Counted from the stretch's first letter, positions 23,795 through 36,559 are shown. The stretch is 64,000 nucleotides of DNA from Pseudoxanthomonas sp. Root65 (GCF_001427635.1 NZ_LMHA01000001.1:1649133-1713132), one strand, 5' to 3'. Notes: generated by a model from the sequence alone, not told the origin. Translations and numbers: made by a program.

Positions 23795-25222
23795 ATGTCC
23801 GACATCAAGGAAGCCAAGGTCCCCGACATCGGTGACTACGACGGCGTACCGGTGATCGAAATCCTGGTGGCCGTGGGCGACACGGTGAAGAAGGACCAGG
23901 GCCTGGTGACGCTGGAATCGGACAAGGCCACGATGGAAGTGCCATCCGCGTTCTCCGGCGTGGTGAAGGAGATCAAGGTCAAGCTGGGCGACGAGATCGC
24001 CGAGGGCGCCGTCGTTGCGCTGATCGAAGTGAGCGAAGGCGCGGCCGAAGCCAAGCCTGCCGCCGCGCCCGCGCCGACCGCCACCGCCGAAACCGGCGCC
24101 AAGGTCGAGCCGGTCGCGGTCTCGCCGACCCCCGACAAGATCGCCCAGCGCGAGATCGCGCAGGAGCGCGCCGCACCGTCCGTGGCCCCGGCTGCCTCGC
24201 GCGTGCTGGACGACAAGCCCGGCATCGATCCGGAAGCCTCGCCGCCGCGCTCGCCGCCGGTCGAGTTCAACGCCGACCGCGTGCTGCCGGAAAAGGTCGC
24301 CTACGCCAGCCCCGCCGTGCGCCTGTTCGCCCGCGAGCTGGGTGTGGACCTGCACCAGGTGACGGGCAGCGAACGCGGTGGCCGCATCAGCAAGGAAGAC
24401 GTGCAGAAGTACGTCAAGGCCGCGCTGGCCGGTGGTATGGCCGCGCCCGCCGCTGCAGGCGCACCGGCCGCCGCCGGTGGTGGCCTCAACCTGCTGCCGT
24501 GGCCGAAGGTCGACTTCAGCAAGTTCGGCGAGACCGAAGTCGTCCAGCTGTCGCGCATCAAGAAGATTTCCGGCGCCAACCTGGCGCGCAACTGGGCGAT
24601 GATCCCGCACGTCACCCAGCACGACCACGCCGACATCACCGACCTGGAAGCGCTGCGTGTGGCGCTGAACAAGGAAAACGAAAAGGCCGGCATCAAGCTG
24701 ACCATGCTCGCCTTCCTGATGAAGGCCAGCGTCTCGGCACTGAAGAAGTTCCCCGACTTCAACGCCTCGCTCGATGCCAGTGGCGAGAACCTGACGCTGA
24801 AGAAATACTTCCACGTCGGCTTTGCCGCCGACACGCCGAACGGACTGGTGGTGCCGGTCGTCCGCGACGTCGACAAGAAGGGCGTCAACGAGATCGCGCA
24901 GGAAAGCGGCGAACTGGCCAAGAAGGCGCGCGAAGGCAAGCTCGGTCCGGCCGAGATGTCGGGCGGATGCTTCTCGATCTCCTCGCTGGGCGGCATCGGC
25001 GGCGTGGCGTTCACGCCCATCGTCAATGCGCCGGAAGTCGCCATCCTCGGCGTGTCCAAGTCGTCGATCCAGCCGGTCTGGGACGGCAAGCAGTTCCAGC
25101 CGCGCCTGATGCTGCCGCTGTCGCTGAGCTACGACCACCGCGTGATCGACGGCGCGGCCGCCGCGCGCTTCACCGCCTATCTCGCCCAGTTGCTCGGCGA
25201 CCTGCGCCGCGTGCTGCTGTAA
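23795..25222 (+). CDS. aceF: Pyruvate dehydrogenase E2, dihydrolipoyllysine acetyltransferase
   Basis: A 475-residue core subunit of the pyruvate dehydrogenase complex. There is one lipoyl domain (4-78, lipoyl Lys44 in LESDKATME), a long Ala/Pro linker, a peripheral-subunit-binding domain (about 170-210, 'ASPAVRLFARELGVDLHQVTGSERGGRISKEDVQKYV') and the catalytic domain (about 245-475) ending with the active-site motif 'LSLSYDHRVIDGAAAARF'. Many gammaproteobacterial E2 proteins carry two or three lipoyl domains; here the extra ones appear on E3, the next gene, 13 bases downstream. The E1 gene aceE is not in the window. Confidence 0.95.
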   Translation: MSDIKEAKVPDIGDYDGVPVIEILVAVGDTVKKDQGLVTLESDKATMEVPSAFSGVVKEIKVKLGDEIAEGAVVALIEVSEGAAEAKPAAAPAPTATAETGAKVEPVAVSPTPDKIAQREIAQERAAPSVAPAASRVLDDKPGIDPEASPPRSPPVEFNADRVLPEKVAYASPAVRLFARELGVDLHQVTGSERGGRISKEDVQKYVKAALAGGMAAPAAAGAPAAAGGGLNLLPWPKVDFSKFGETEVVQLSRIKKISGANLARNWAMIPHVTQHDHADITDLEALRVALNKENEKAGIKLTMLAFLMKASVSALKKFPDFNASLDASGENLTLKKYFHVGFAADTPNGLVVPVVRDVDKKGVNEIAQESGELAKKAREGKLGPAEMSGGCFSISSLGGIGGVAFTPIVNAPEVAILGVSKSSIQPVWDGKQFQPRLMLPLSLSYDHRVIDGAAAARFTAYLAQLLGDLRRVLL

Positions 25223-25235
25223 GGAGACCGAGACC

Positions 25236-27383
25236 ATGGCGAACACGATTGAAGTCAAAGTCCCCGACATCGGCGATTACAGCGATGTGCCGGTCATCGA
25301 AATCCTGGTCGCCGTCGGCGACACGGTGAAGAAAGACCAGGGCCTGGTGACGCTGGAGTCGGACAAGGCGACGCTGGAGGTGCCGTCTTCGGCCGCCGGC
25401 GTGGTGAAGGAGCTCAAGGTCAAGCTCGGCGATGCGCTGTCGGAAGGCAGCGTGGTGGCGGTGCTGGAAGCCGAGGGCGCTGCGGCCTCCGCGCCAGAAC
25501 CGGCCGCCCCCGCGGCTCCCGCTGCGCCTGCGCCGACGCCCGCCGCTGCCCCGGCACCTGTCGCAGTGGCGCCGGCCGCCGCGTCGGCCCCGTCCGCCGG
25601 TGGTGGCCTGATCGAAGCCAAGGTGCCCGACATTGGCGACTACGACGGCGTGCCGGTCATCGAGATCCTGGTCGCCGTGGGCGACACGGTGAAGAAGGAC
25701 CAGGGCCTGGTGACGCTGGAATCGGACAAGGCGACGATGGAAGTGCCGTCGCCGGCCGCCGGCGTCATCAAGGAGATCAAGGTCAAGCTCGGCGATGAAC
25801 TCGCCGAAGGCAGCCTGGTGGCGATCATCGAAGGCGAGGGCGCCGCCGCATCGGCGCCCGCCAAGCCCGCCCCGGTGACGCCGTCGCCGGCCGCGCCCGC
25901 CGCACCGGCGACCTCGGCACCGAAGCCGGCGCTGGGCACCGGCAAGACCGCAGACATCGAGTGCCGCATCGTGGTGATCGGTTCCGGCCCGGGCGGCTAC
26001 ACCGCCGCATTCCGCGCCGCCGACCTCGGGCTCGACACCGTGTTGATCGAGCGTTACGAAGCGCTCGGTGGCGTCTGCCTCAACGTGGGCTGCATTCCGT
26101 CGAAGGCGCTCCTGCATGCGGCCGCGCTGATCGACGAGGCCTCGCACTCGGACGATATCGGCATCAGCTTCGGCAAGCCCAAGATCGACCTCGACAAGCT
26201 GCGCGGCTTCAAGCAGGACAAGGTGGTCGGCCAGTTCACCAAGGGCCTGGCCGGCATGGCCAAGCAGCGCAAGGTGCGCACCGTGACCGGCGTGGCGAAG
26301 TTCGTGTCGCCCAACGAGCTGGAGATCGTCGGCAGCGACGGTAAGACGCAGCTGCTGCGCTTCGAGCAGTGCATCATCGCCGCCGGTTCGCAGGCGGTGA
26401 AGCTGCCCAACTTCCCGTGGGACGACCCGCGCGTGATGGATTCCACCGATGCGCTGCAGCTGGCCGAGGTGCCGAAGAAGCTGCTCGTGGTCGGCGGCGG
26501 CATCATCGGCCTGGAAATGGCGACCGTCTACCGCGCGCTGGGCGCCGAAGTGACCGTGGTCGAGTTCATGGACCAGCTGATGCCGGGCGCGGATAAGGAC
26601 CTGGTGAAGCCGCTGGCCGACCGCCTGAAGAAGCAGGGCGTGATCATCCAGCTGAAGACCAAGGCCGCCAAGGTCGAGGCCTCGAAGAAGGGCATCACCG
26701 TCCACTTCGAGAGCGCCACCGAAGGCCAGAAGCCGGAGCTGGAATCGGGCACCTGGGACCGCGTGCTGGTCGCCGTGGGTCGTTCGCCCAACGGCGGCAA
26801 GCTCGATGCCGACAAGGCTGGCGTCAGCGTCACCGACCGTGGCTTCATCCCGGTGGATGCGCAGATGCGCACCAACGTGCCGCACATCTTCGCCATCGGC
26901 GACCTGGTCGGCCAGCCGATGCTGGCGCACAAGGCCACGCACGAAGGCAAGCTGGCCGCGGAAGTGGCCGCCGGCGAGAAAAAGGAGTGGGTGGCGCGCG
27001 TCATTCCGTCCGTGGCCTACACCGACCCGGAAATCGCCTGGGTCGGCGTGACCGAAACCGAAGCCAAGGCCAAGGGCCTGAAGATCGGCGTCGGCAAGTT
27101 CCCGTGGGTGGCGTCGGCGCGCGCGGTCGGCATCGGCCGCGGCGAAGGCTCGACCAAGCTGATCTTCGACGAGCACACCCATCGCATCATCGGTGCCGGC
27201 ATCGTCGGCGTGCACGCCGGCGACCTGATCGCCGAACTGGCGCTGGCCATCGAGATGGGCGCGGAAGCGGGCGACATCGGCGCGACCATCCATCCGCACC
27301 CCACGCTCAGCGAGTCGGTGGCGATGGCGGCGGAGGTCTACGAAGGCACGATCACCGACCTGTACATCCCGAAGAAGAAGTAA
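25236..27383 (+). CDS. lpdA: Dihydrolipoyl dehydrogenase (E3) with two N-terminal lipoyl domains
   Basis: A 715-residue flavoprotein that reoxidises dihydrolipoyl groups of the pyruvate dehydrogenase complex. Lipoyl domain 1 (about 3-78, Lys44) and lipoyl domain 2 (about 125-200, Lys165), each with LESDKAT, are joined by Ala/Pro linkers to a standard E3. That E3 has the FAD motif VVIGSGPGGYTAAF (about 245), redox-active GGVCLNVGCIPSK (Cys281, Cys286), the NAD motif LLVVGGGIIGLEMATVY, and a C-terminal HPHPTLSESV with the catalytic His. Most E3 enzymes have no lipoyl domain and some have one; two is uncommon. The lipoyl domains are nearly identical to that of the adjacent E2, indicating duplication or gene conversion. 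Confidence 0.95.
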   Translation: MANTIEVKVPDIGDYSDVPVIEILVAVGDTVKKDQGLVTLESDKATLEVPSSAAGVVKELKVKLGDALSEGSVVAVLEAEGAAASAPEPAAPAAPAAPAPTPAAAPAPVAVAPAAASAPSAGGGLIEAKVPDIGDYDGVPVIEILVAVGDTVKKDQGLVTLESDKATMEVPSPAAGVIKEIKVKLGDELAEGSLVAIIEGEGAAASAPAKPAPVTPSPAAPAAPATSAPKPALGTGKTADIECRIVVIGSGPGGYTAAFRAADLGLDTVLIERYEALGGVCLNVGCIPSKALLHAAALIDEASHSDDIGISFGKPKIDLDKLRGFKQDKVVGQFTKGLAGMAKQRKVRTVTGVAKFVSPNELEIVGSDGKTQLLRFEQCIIAAGSQAVKLPNFPWDDPRVMDSTDALQLAEVPKKLLVVGGGIIGLEMATVYRALGAEVTVVEFMDQLMPGADKDLVKPLADRLKKQGVIIQLKTKAAKVEASKKGITVHFESATEGQKPELESGTWDRVLVAVGRSPNGGKLDADKAGVSVTDRGFIPVDAQMRTNVPHIFAIGDLVGQPMLAHKATHEGKLAAEVAAGEKKEWVARVIPSVAYTDPEIAWVGVTETEAKAKGLKIGVGKFPWVASARAVGIGRGEGSTKLIFDEHTHRIIGAGIVGVHAGDLIAELALAIEMGAEAGDIGATIHPHPTLSESVAMAAEVYEGTITDLYIPKKK

Positions 27384-27409
27384 GTCCCTCCGGACGCCCG
27401 GAAAGAAAG

Positions 27410-27436
27410 AGGCCACGCGGATGCGTGGCCTTTTTC
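27410..27436 (+). terminator. Rho-independent terminator of aceF-lpdA
   Basis: GGCCACGC-GGA-TGCGTGGCC followed by TTTTT, 27 bases after the lpdA stop. Confidence 0.88.
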
Positions 27437-27449
27437 ATGGGTGCCCGGC

Positions 27450-27653
27450 TCAGGCCGGCAAAGGGGCGGCCCGCATCGCGCGGCGCGCCTCGATCCGCTT
27501 CCACACCTTCTCGTGGAAGTGGAACACCACGGTGTTGCACGCCGGTTCGATCAGGGCCAGCGCGCCACCCACCAGCAGGCTGCCGGTGAACAGGTAGCCC
27601 AGGGTGAAGGCCACCGCGAAATGCAGGATCGCGAAGCTCAGGGTCTTGTTCAC
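27450..27653 (-). CDS. DUF2061 small membrane protein
   Basis: A 67-residue protein from a GTG at 27653. Two membrane segments and the DUF2061 signature 'SFAILHFAVAFTLGYLFTGSLLVGGALALIEPACNTVVFHFHEKVWKRIE' fill the whole protein. The in-frame ATG at 27683 adds ten residues that are not part of the family. Function unknown. The gene ends just past the lpdA terminator, facing it. Confidence 0.75.
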   Translation of the reverse strand: MNKTLSFAILHFAVAFTLGYLFTGSLLVGGALALIEPACNTVVFHFHEKVWKRIEARRAMRAAPLPA

Positions 27654-27759
27654 GGCGGGGCTCCAGATGAGAACTGGTCTCAAGTATGGGCGCCCCGCAC
27701 GTGTCGTCCAATGAAACGTTCTGCTGGAACCGATAAGCAGTGACTATCGATCAGCCTGC

Positions 27760-28695
27760 TCAGAACCGGAAGGTCACGCCGGCCATCGGCCCATGGACCT
27801 TGAACTCTCCGGTGAGTTTGCCGGCGACATCGACCGTGCCGACGCCGGTTTCCGGCGGAGCCTCGAACGAGCCGCGATAGTCGTTGCTGAGCTTCAGGCG
27901 GAACCAGTCATAGCCCACGTGAATGCCCAGGCGCTCGGTCACCAGATATTCGACCAGCAGGCCGCCGCGCTCGAAATGGCCGCGCTCGTCGATGAAGTCG
28001 CCCCAGCGCGTATCCAGGTACTGGGCCTGTGCCTCCACGCGAAGGCGCTCGGTCGGCGCCCAGCTGACCCGCGTGTGCAGGTTGGGTGAGGTGCCGTCCT
28101 TCTTCCAGCTGAAAGACTCCCATTGCGGGTCGACCTCACCGGTGCCCGTGCTCGTGCCGGTACCCCGGGCTTCCAGCGTCGCATGGGTGACGCCGGCGCC
28201 AAGCGCCCACTGGAACCGCGGAGCATCGACCACGGCGAACTCGTAGTTGAGGCTGGCCAGCTCGAAGCTGAGGCGACCATCGATGTCGATGGCGGGGATT
28301 TCCACCGGTTCGCCGGGAATCTCGACCTCATCGAAGATGTTGCCCGGGTCGACCCAGTCGCCGTCGAAGTTCCAGGACTGGTCGCGCCGGTAATCGTAGT
28401 AGTTCAGGCGCAGCGATTGCCGGGGCGACATGTGGAAGGCGAGCTCGCCGCGTGGCCGCCAACGGCCATCCGAATCGATGCTGCCCGCCGCCGCCAGGTC
28501 CTCCGAGCGCTCGCCGTCGGTGGCGACGCCGGTGCCGTCAAAGCGGATGTTGGCCTCGGGATTGAAAGCCGACAGCCGGATCTCGAAGCGGGCGTCGTCG
28601 GCGAAGTCCTGTGCAGCGGCAGCGGTCGTGGCGCACGCCAGCGGCAGGCAGGCGAGGAGGGATACGAAGGAGGGGGTGTTGCGGGGGCGGGACAT
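27760..28695 (-). CDS. Predicted outer-membrane beta-barrel protein
   Basis: A 311-residue protein with a signal peptide (to about residue 28, ...ATTAAAAQ). Alternating aromatic/hydrophobic strands follow ('QSLRLNYYDYRRDQSW', 'LSFELASLNYEFAVV', 'GGLLVEYLVTERLGIHVGYDWFRLKLSNDY'). The C-terminus MAGVTFRF has the terminal Phe recognised by the Bam machinery. No enzymatic motif is seen and I do not recognise the family. It is a single-gene unit. Confidence 0.7.
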   Translation of the reverse strand: MSRPRNTPSFVSLLACLPLACATTAAAAQDFADDARFEIRLSAFNPEANIRFDGTGVATDGERSEDLAAAGSIDSDGRWRPRGELAFHMSPRQSLRLNYYDYRRDQSWNFDGDWVDPGNIFDEVEIPGEPVEIPAIDIDGRLSFELASLNYEFAVVDAPRFQWALGAGVTHATLEARGTGTSTGTGEVDPQWESFSWKKDGTSPNLHTRVSWAPTERLRVEAQAQYLDTRWGDFIDERGHFERGGLLVEYLVTERLGIHVGYDWFRLKLSNDYRGSFEAPPETGVGTVDVAGKLTGEFKVHGPMAGVTFRF

Positions 28696-28817
28696 GGGCG
28701 CTCCATGCGTCGAGGGGGAGCACTACCTTCATGGCTCCCCGGTCGTCATCGGGTGAATTGGATGAACGACACTGCCGACGAAGCGCGGAATTCGCGCCTG
28801 CCGATCCCGCAAAAGGT

Positions 28818-28843
28818 GAAGCCCCGGGGGCAGCCGGGGCTTC
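28818..28843. other. Isolated GC-rich hairpin in a 428-base intergenic stretch
   Basis: GAAGCCCCGG...CCGGGGCTTC lies between the divergent OM-barrel gene and atpI. There is no T-run on the plus strand; on the minus strand ACCTTTT follows. Apart from this and the atp promoter I see nothing else in 28696-29123. Confidence 0.4.
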
Positions 28844-29033
28844 GTGAAAGGCCTGCAACGGAGCATCGGACGAGGAAGTTGAGCGGCAGGCCCTGCAACG
28901 ACTGACAGGCAGTGTCCATCAAAGTTCCAGAAAATTCCCGGGAAAATTCTGAACAGGGGAAACGGTTACACGCAGGCGGGGCAAGGGCTGCGGCCCTATC
29001 TCGGCCAAAAGCCCGGTTTTTGACCTTTGGCGG

Positions 29034-29063
29034 TTGTCCCGGAAATTGTCCCGCTGCTATACT
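29034..29063 (+). promoter_or_regulatory. Promoter of the ATP synthase operon
   Basis: TTGTCC (29034-29039), an 18-base spacer and TATACT (29058-29063), about 60 bases upstream of atpI. The -10 matches five of six. Confidence 0.65.
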
Positions 29064-29123
29064 TTTGCGGCTCGGCGAGGCGCTTTACCGCCTTGTACCC
29101 CGCCAATTCCGTAGGGCTTTCGT

Positions 29124-29495
29124 GTGCTGAATTCCGTCGCTACGGGCCGGCGGCTGGTGTTGCGCGCCGCCGTCTGGCAGACGGCAGCGGTACTGCTGGT
29201 CGCGCTGCTGTTCCTGCTTTGGGGCATGCCCCAGGCGGTCGCGGCGGCCACCGGCGGCCTGGCGATCGTGGTAGGCGCTCTGCTGGCGGCCTGGATGGCC
29301 TTCGGCGGTGGCGTGCTCGGGGCCGTTTCGGCGGTGCTGAGGCTGGTCGCGGGGATGGTGGTTAAGTGGGTCGTGGTGATCGGTGTGCTGGTCGTTGGCG
29401 CGGGGCTGTACAAGCTGCCTCCGCTGCCTCTGCTGGCAGGCGTGATCACCGGACTGGTGGCACAGGTGCTGGTCGCGACCGGCAAGCAGCGATAA
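29124..29495 (+). CDS. atpI: ATP synthase assembly protein AtpI
   Basis: A 123-residue protein with four membrane helices, beginning with a GTG at 29124. Position as first gene of the atp operon and the 'TGGLAIVVGALLAAWMAFGGGVLGAVSAVLRLVAGMVVKW' segment fit AtpI, which helps assemble the c-ring. It precedes atpB by 24 bases, with AGAAAGG as the atpB ribosome site. Confidence 0.85.
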   Translation: MLNSVATGRRLVLRAAVWQTAAVLLVALLFLLWGMPQAVAAATGGLAIVVGALLAAWMAFGGGVLGAVSAVLRLVAGMVVKWVVVIGVLVVGAGLYKLPPLPLLAGVITGLVAQVLVATGKQR

Positions 29496-29519
29496 CCCAA
29501 CTAGAAAGGTTTCCGACTC

Positions 29520-30317
29520 ATGGCGGGCGAGGCTCTTACTCCCACCAGCTACATCCAGCACCACCTGAAGAACCTCACGGCCCAGGTGGGCGGTGACGGT
29601 CCGTTCTGGACGATCAACGTCGACACCTTAGTGACCGCCGTGCTGATGGGTCTGGTCATCGTGTTCGCCTTCTGGATGGCCACGCGCAAGGCCACCGCCG
29701 GCGTGCCGGGCAAGTGGCAGGCGTTCGTCGAGATCATGCTCGAGTTCGTCGACAAGCAGGCCCGCGACACCTACCACGGGACCAGCAAGCTGGTGACGCC
29801 CATCGCGATCACCATCTTCTTCTGGATCCTGATGATGAACCTGCTGAAGATGATCCCGGCCGACTTCATCGCCAAGCCGCTCGAACTGATGGGCGTGCAC
29901 TACTGGAAGCCGGTCCCGACCGCCGACGTCAACGCTACCCTGGGCATGTCGATCAGCGTGTTCTTCCTGATGCTGGTGTTCGCCTTCCGCTCGAAGGGCC
30001 TGGGCGGCTTCGCGCACGAATTCCTGACGGCGCCGTTCGGCAAGTGGATGATGCCGTTCAACCTGATCCTCAACATCGTCGAATGGGTCAGCAAGCCCAT
30101 CTCACTGGCGATGCGACTGTTCGGCAACATGTTCGGCGGCGAGATCGTCTTCCTGCTGATTTGGGTGCTGGGCGGCGCCGGCATCCTCGGCATGCTCGGC
30201 GGTGCGACGTTCGGCCTGGGGTGGATGCTGTTCCACCTGCTGGTCATCCCGCTGCAGGCGTTCATCTTCATGATGCTGTCGATCGTCTACCTCAGCTTGT
30301 CCGAAGACAGCCACTAA
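29520..30317 (+). CDS. atpB: F1Fo ATP synthase subunit a
   Basis: A 265-residue Fo subunit with five to six helices. 'SLAMRLFGNMFGGEIVFLL' contains the essential Arg that faces the c-ring, and 'LVIPLQAFIFMMLSIVYLSLSEDSH' is the C-terminal helix with the conserved Gln. With subunit c it forms the proton half-channels. Confidence 0.96.
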   Translation: MAGEALTPTSYIQHHLKNLTAQVGGDGPFWTINVDTLVTAVLMGLVIVFAFWMATRKATAGVPGKWQAFVEIMLEFVDKQARDTYHGTSKLVTPIAITIFFWILMMNLLKMIPADFIAKPLELMGVHYWKPVPTADVNATLGMSISVFFLMLVFAFRSKGLGGFAHEFLTAPFGKWMMPFNLILNIVEWVSKPISLAMRLFGNMFGGEIVFLLIWVLGGAGILGMLGGATFGLGWMLFHLLVIPLQAFIFMMLSIVYLSLSEDSH

Positions 30318-30366
30318 CGTTTCCGCTTCACCGTTCCCTTCGTACCATCCACCTTCAAGCAATTAA

Positions 30367-30681
<315 letters not shown>

Positions 30682-30786
30682 TCCGTCGCGTGCACGCCTG
30701 ACCCCGGGTCTCGGCCCGCGGTCAGTCACCAGGCGTAGCTGGGCCGGCGCGATGTGCGCAGGCCCTTCATCACCGGCAGGTTTACG

Positions 30787-31257
30787 ATGAATATCAATCT
30801 CACTCTGTTCGCCCAGGCGCTGGCCTTCGCCGGCCTGATCTGGATCATTGCGACCAAAATCTGGCCGCCGCTGCTGGCTGCCATTGAAGAGCGCCAGCAG
30901 AAGATCGCCGAAGGCCTGGCCGCTGCCGACCGCAGCCAGAAGGATCTGGCGCAGGCCCAGGAAAAGGTCAACGAGGCGTTGAAGGAAGCCCGCGTCAAGG
31001 CCAACGAGATCATCGACCAGGCCCACGCGCGCGCCAACCAGATCGTCGATGCGGCCAAGAACGACGCGATCGCCGAAGCCAACCGCCAGAAGGCGCTGGC
31101 CGAAGCGGAGATCGACGCCGCCACCACGCGTGCCCGCGAGGACCTGCGCAAGCAGGTGTCCGCACTGGCCGTCAGCGGTGCCGAGAAGCTGTTGAAGCGC
31201 GAGATCGACGCCAACGCCCACAAGGCGCTGCTCGACGAACTCGCCGCCGAAATCTGA
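30787..31257 (+). CDS. atpF: F1Fo ATP synthase subunit b
   Basis: A 156-residue stator subunit: one N-terminal helix ('[24 protein letters not shown]') and a long charged coiled coil. The ATG at 30787 follows GGCAGG; a GTG-type start at 30754 would add an unrelated extension. Confidence 0.95.
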   Translation: MNINLTLFAQALAFAGLIWIIATKIWPPLLAAIEERQQKIAEGLAAADRSQKDLAQAQEKVNEALKEARVKANEIIDQAHARANQIVDAAKNDAIAEANRQKALAEAEIDAATTRAREDLRKQVSALAVSGAEKLLKREIDANAHKALLDELAAEI

Positions 31258-31274
31258 TCCGGACGATCTGATCG

Positions 31275-31802
31275 ATGAGCCAGGCCCTTACCGTCGCCCG
31301 CCCCTACGCCCGCGCTGCCTTTTCGATGGCGCGTGACGAAGGCAACCTCGCTGCCTGGTCGCAGGCGCTGGATTTCGCCGCGCATGTCGCGGCGGATCCG
31401 CGCGTGGCCGCGCTGCTGCCCAACCCGCAGCTGCTGCCCGCCGAGGCGGTGACGCTGTTGGCGCAGGACGGAGCGAGCGAGACGTTCACCCGTTTCCTCG
31501 CCATCCTCGCCGATGCACGCCGCCTGCCGCAGTTGCCGGAGATCGCCGGCCTGTTCGAAGAGCTGCGTGCCGAAGCCGAACACATCGTCAAGGCGAAGGT
31601 CACCTCCGCCACGACGCTGTCGGCCGGCGAGCTGGACGTGATCAAGGCGGCGTTGAAGAAGCGCTTCGGCCGCGAGGTCGAGGTCGAAACGGCGGTCGAC
31701 GCATCGCTGATCGGCGGCGCCGTGATCGATGCCGGCAGCGTGGTGATCGACGGCTCCCTGAAGGGCAAGCTGGCGCGCCTGCAGTCGGCGCTGACGCACT
31801 GA
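31275..31802 (+). CDS. atpH: F1Fo ATP synthase subunit delta
   Basis: A 175-residue stator cap. '[18 protein letters not shown]' starts the six-helix N-domain, and '[43 protein letters not shown]' is the conserved C-terminal signature. Confidence 0.95.
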   Translation: MSQALTVARPYARAAFSMARDEGNLAAWSQALDFAAHVAADPRVAALLPNPQLLPAEAVTLLAQDGASETFTRFLAILADARRLPQLPEIAGLFEELRAEAEHIVKAKVTSATTLSAGELDVIKAALKKRFGREVEVETAVDASLIGGAVIDAGSVVIDGSLKGKLARLQSALTH

Positions 31803-31848
31803 ATTCCCATTGAACCGCCGCGCGCGAGCCGGCACACAGGACTTACCC

Positions 31849-33396
<1,548 letters not shown>

Positions 33397-33398
33397 GC

Positions 33399-33490
33399 CG
33401 GGATTCGTGATTCGGGATGGGTGATGCGGCAAAGCAAGCGCCGCACCACCGAGCCCTCCAGTCACGAATCACCAATCACGAATCACCGCG
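33399..33490. repeat. GGGATTCG-type inverted repeat between atpA and atpG
   Basis: Tandem degenerate octamers (GGATTCGTGATTCGGGATGG and relatives) at about 33400-33427 are mirrored by TCACGAATCACCAATCACGA at about 33461-33490. The arms can fold into an intra-operon hairpin. The same family recurs at 34375-34460. Confidence 0.75.
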
Positions 33491-33507
33491 AGCGAAGCGA
33501 GTAGAAG

Positions 33508-34371
33508 ATGGCAGGCGGACGCGAAATCAAAACCAAGATCAAGAGCGTGCAGAACACCCGCAAGGTGACGCGCGCGCTCGAGATGGTCTCGGCCTCCAAG
33601 ATCCGCAAGGCGCAGGACCGCATGAAGACCTCGCGTCCATACGCGCGGGCGATGAAGCAGGTGATCGGCCACCTGGCCCAGGCCAATACCGACTACCAGC
33701 ATCCCTTCATGGTGGAGCGCAAGGACGTCAAGCGCGTCGGCTTCATCATCGTGTCGTCCGACCGCGGCCTGGCCGGCGGCCTGAACAACAACCTGTTCCG
33801 CAAGATGCTGGGCGAGATCCGCCAGTGGAACGAGAAGGGCGTCGAGGTCGACGTGGTCACCATCGGCCAGAAGGCCTCGGTGTACTTCCGTCGGGTCAAG
33901 GTCAACATGCTGGCCAGCGTGTCGCACCTGGGCGACGCCCCCAAGCTCGACCAGCTGATCGGCGTGATCAAGGTGATGCTGGATGCCTACACCGAAGGCA
34001 ACCTGGACCGCGTGTTCGTCGTCTACAACGACTTCGTCAACACCATGACCCAGCGCGCCGCGTTCGACCAGTTGCTGCCGCTGCCGGCGTCGGAGACGCA
34101 GGTCGCGCACCACGACTGGGACTACATCTACGAACCCGATGCCGAGACCGTGCTGGACCACGTGATCACGCGCTACATCGAGTCGCTGGTGTACCAGGCC
34201 GTGCTGGAGAACATCGCGTCCGAGCATGCGGCGCGCATGGTGGCCATGAAGGCCGCCAGCGACAACGCCAACAAGCTGATCGGCACCCTGCAGCTGGTCT
34301 ACAACAAGGCCCGCCAGGCGGCGATCACCCAGGAAATTTCCGAGATCGTCGGCGGCGCGGCCGCAGTGTAA
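33508..34371 (+). CDS. atpG: F1Fo ATP synthase subunit gamma
   Basis: A 287-residue central rotor stalk. '[35 protein letters not shown]' is the N-terminal coiled-coil helix and '[47 protein letters not shown]' the C-terminal one; both are full length. Confidence 0.97.
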   Translation: MAGGREIKTKIKSVQNTRKVTRALEMVSASKIRKAQDRMKTSRPYARAMKQVIGHLAQANTDYQHPFMVERKDVKRVGFIIVSSDRGLAGGLNNNLFRKMLGEIRQWNEKGVEVDVVTIGQKASVYFRRVKVNMLASVSHLGDAPKLDQLIGVIKVMLDAYTEGNLDRVFVVYNDFVNTMTQRAAFDQLLPLPASETQVAHHDWDYIYEPDAETVLDHVITRYIESLVYQAVLENIASEHAARMVAMKAASDNANKLIGTLQLVYNKARQAAITQEISEIVGGAAAV

Positions 34372-34374
34372 GAG

Positions 34375-34460
34375 CCGGGATTCGGCATTCGGGATTAGGG
34401 ATTCGCAAAAGCAGCGCAGCGCGCTTCAGCGAATCCCGAATCTCCAATCTCGAATCCCGC
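34375..34460. repeat. GGGATTCG-type inverted repeat between atpG and atpD
   Basis: GGGATTCGGCATTCGGGATT with one more unit (about 34377-34406) is mirrored by CGAATCCCGAATCTCCAATC and one more unit (about 34433-34460). It is the second member of this family in the operon. Confidence 0.8.
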
Positions 34461-34502
34461 ACAAACCAACGGGCGGCCCAGCCGCACAACCGAACAAGTT
34501 AA

Positions 34503-35924
<1,422 letters not shown>

Positions 35925-35929
35925 GGGCG

Positions 35930-36003
35930 AGTAGCGAGAGTAGAGAAGTGAGGAGTGAGTAAAGCCACTCCGCCCACTTCTCACTCCTCTCCACTCACTC
36001 CTC
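35930..36003. repeat. GAGTGAG-type inverted repeat between atpD and atpC
   Basis: AGAAGTGAGGAGTGAGTAAA on the left is mirrored by CCACTTCTCACTCCTCTCCA and CTCACTCCTC on the right. The same repeat type occurs twice in the transporter operon (45333-45428 and 46226-46325). Confidence 0.75.
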
Positions 36004-36031
36004 CTACCGCACGAACAGGCCAGACAGACCC

Positions 36032-36457
36032 ATGACCACCACCATCCGTTGCGACATCGTCAGTGCCGAGCAGGAGATCTTCCACGGTGAAGCCACCCTG
36101 GTCGTCGCCACCGGCGAACTGGGCGAACTCGGCATCGCGCCGAAGCACGCGCCGCTGATCACCCGCCTGAAGCCGGGCAAGGTGGTGGTGACGCTGGCCA
36201 GCGGCGAACAGCTGGACTTCGCCATCTCCGGCGGCATCCTGGAAGTGCAGCCGCAGGTCGTCACCGTGCTGGCCGATACCGCGATCCGCGCGCAGGACAT
36301 CGACGAAGCCTCGGTCCGCAAGGCCAAGGAAGAAGCCGAGCGCATCCTCGCCAAGCAGGATCCGAAGATGAGCATCGAGGAAGCCCAGGCCCAGCTGGCC
36401 ATGAGCATCGCCCAGCTCAGCGCACTGGAGCGCCTGCGCAAGAACCTCAAGCACTGA
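36032..36457 (+). CDS. atpC: F1Fo ATP synthase subunit epsilon
   Basis: A 141-residue rotor subunit: N-terminal beta-sandwich ('[44 protein letters not shown]') and C-terminal two-helix domain that can inhibit ATP hydrolysis. It is the last gene of the atp operon. Confidence 0.96.
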   Translation: MTTTIRCDIVSAEQEIFHGEATLVVATGELGELGIAPKHAPLITRLKPGKVVVTLASGEQLDFAISGGILEVQPQVVTVLADTAIRAQDIDEASVRKAKEEAERILAKQDPKMSIEEAQAQLAMSIAQLSALERLRKNLKH

Positions 36458-36481
36458 GCTCCTTCGCCATCGCACCCTCGG

Positions 36482-36507
36482 AACGCCGGCCTCGCGCCGG
36501 CGTTTTC
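36482..36507 (+). terminator. Rho-independent terminator of the atp operon
   Basis: ACGCCGGC-CTC-GCGCCGGCGT followed by TTTCGT, 25 bases after the atpC stop. Confidence 0.8.
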
Positions 36508-36559
36508 GTGTCCGGCGTCCGCTTCACGAAAAACCACAACCAATGCCGGGTCGCCGTTC

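Noticed and set aside
28818..28843. Terminator of a gene between the OM-barrel gene and atpI
   Set aside because: There is no convincing ORF for it to terminate and the T-run is weak; kept only as an isolated hairpin.
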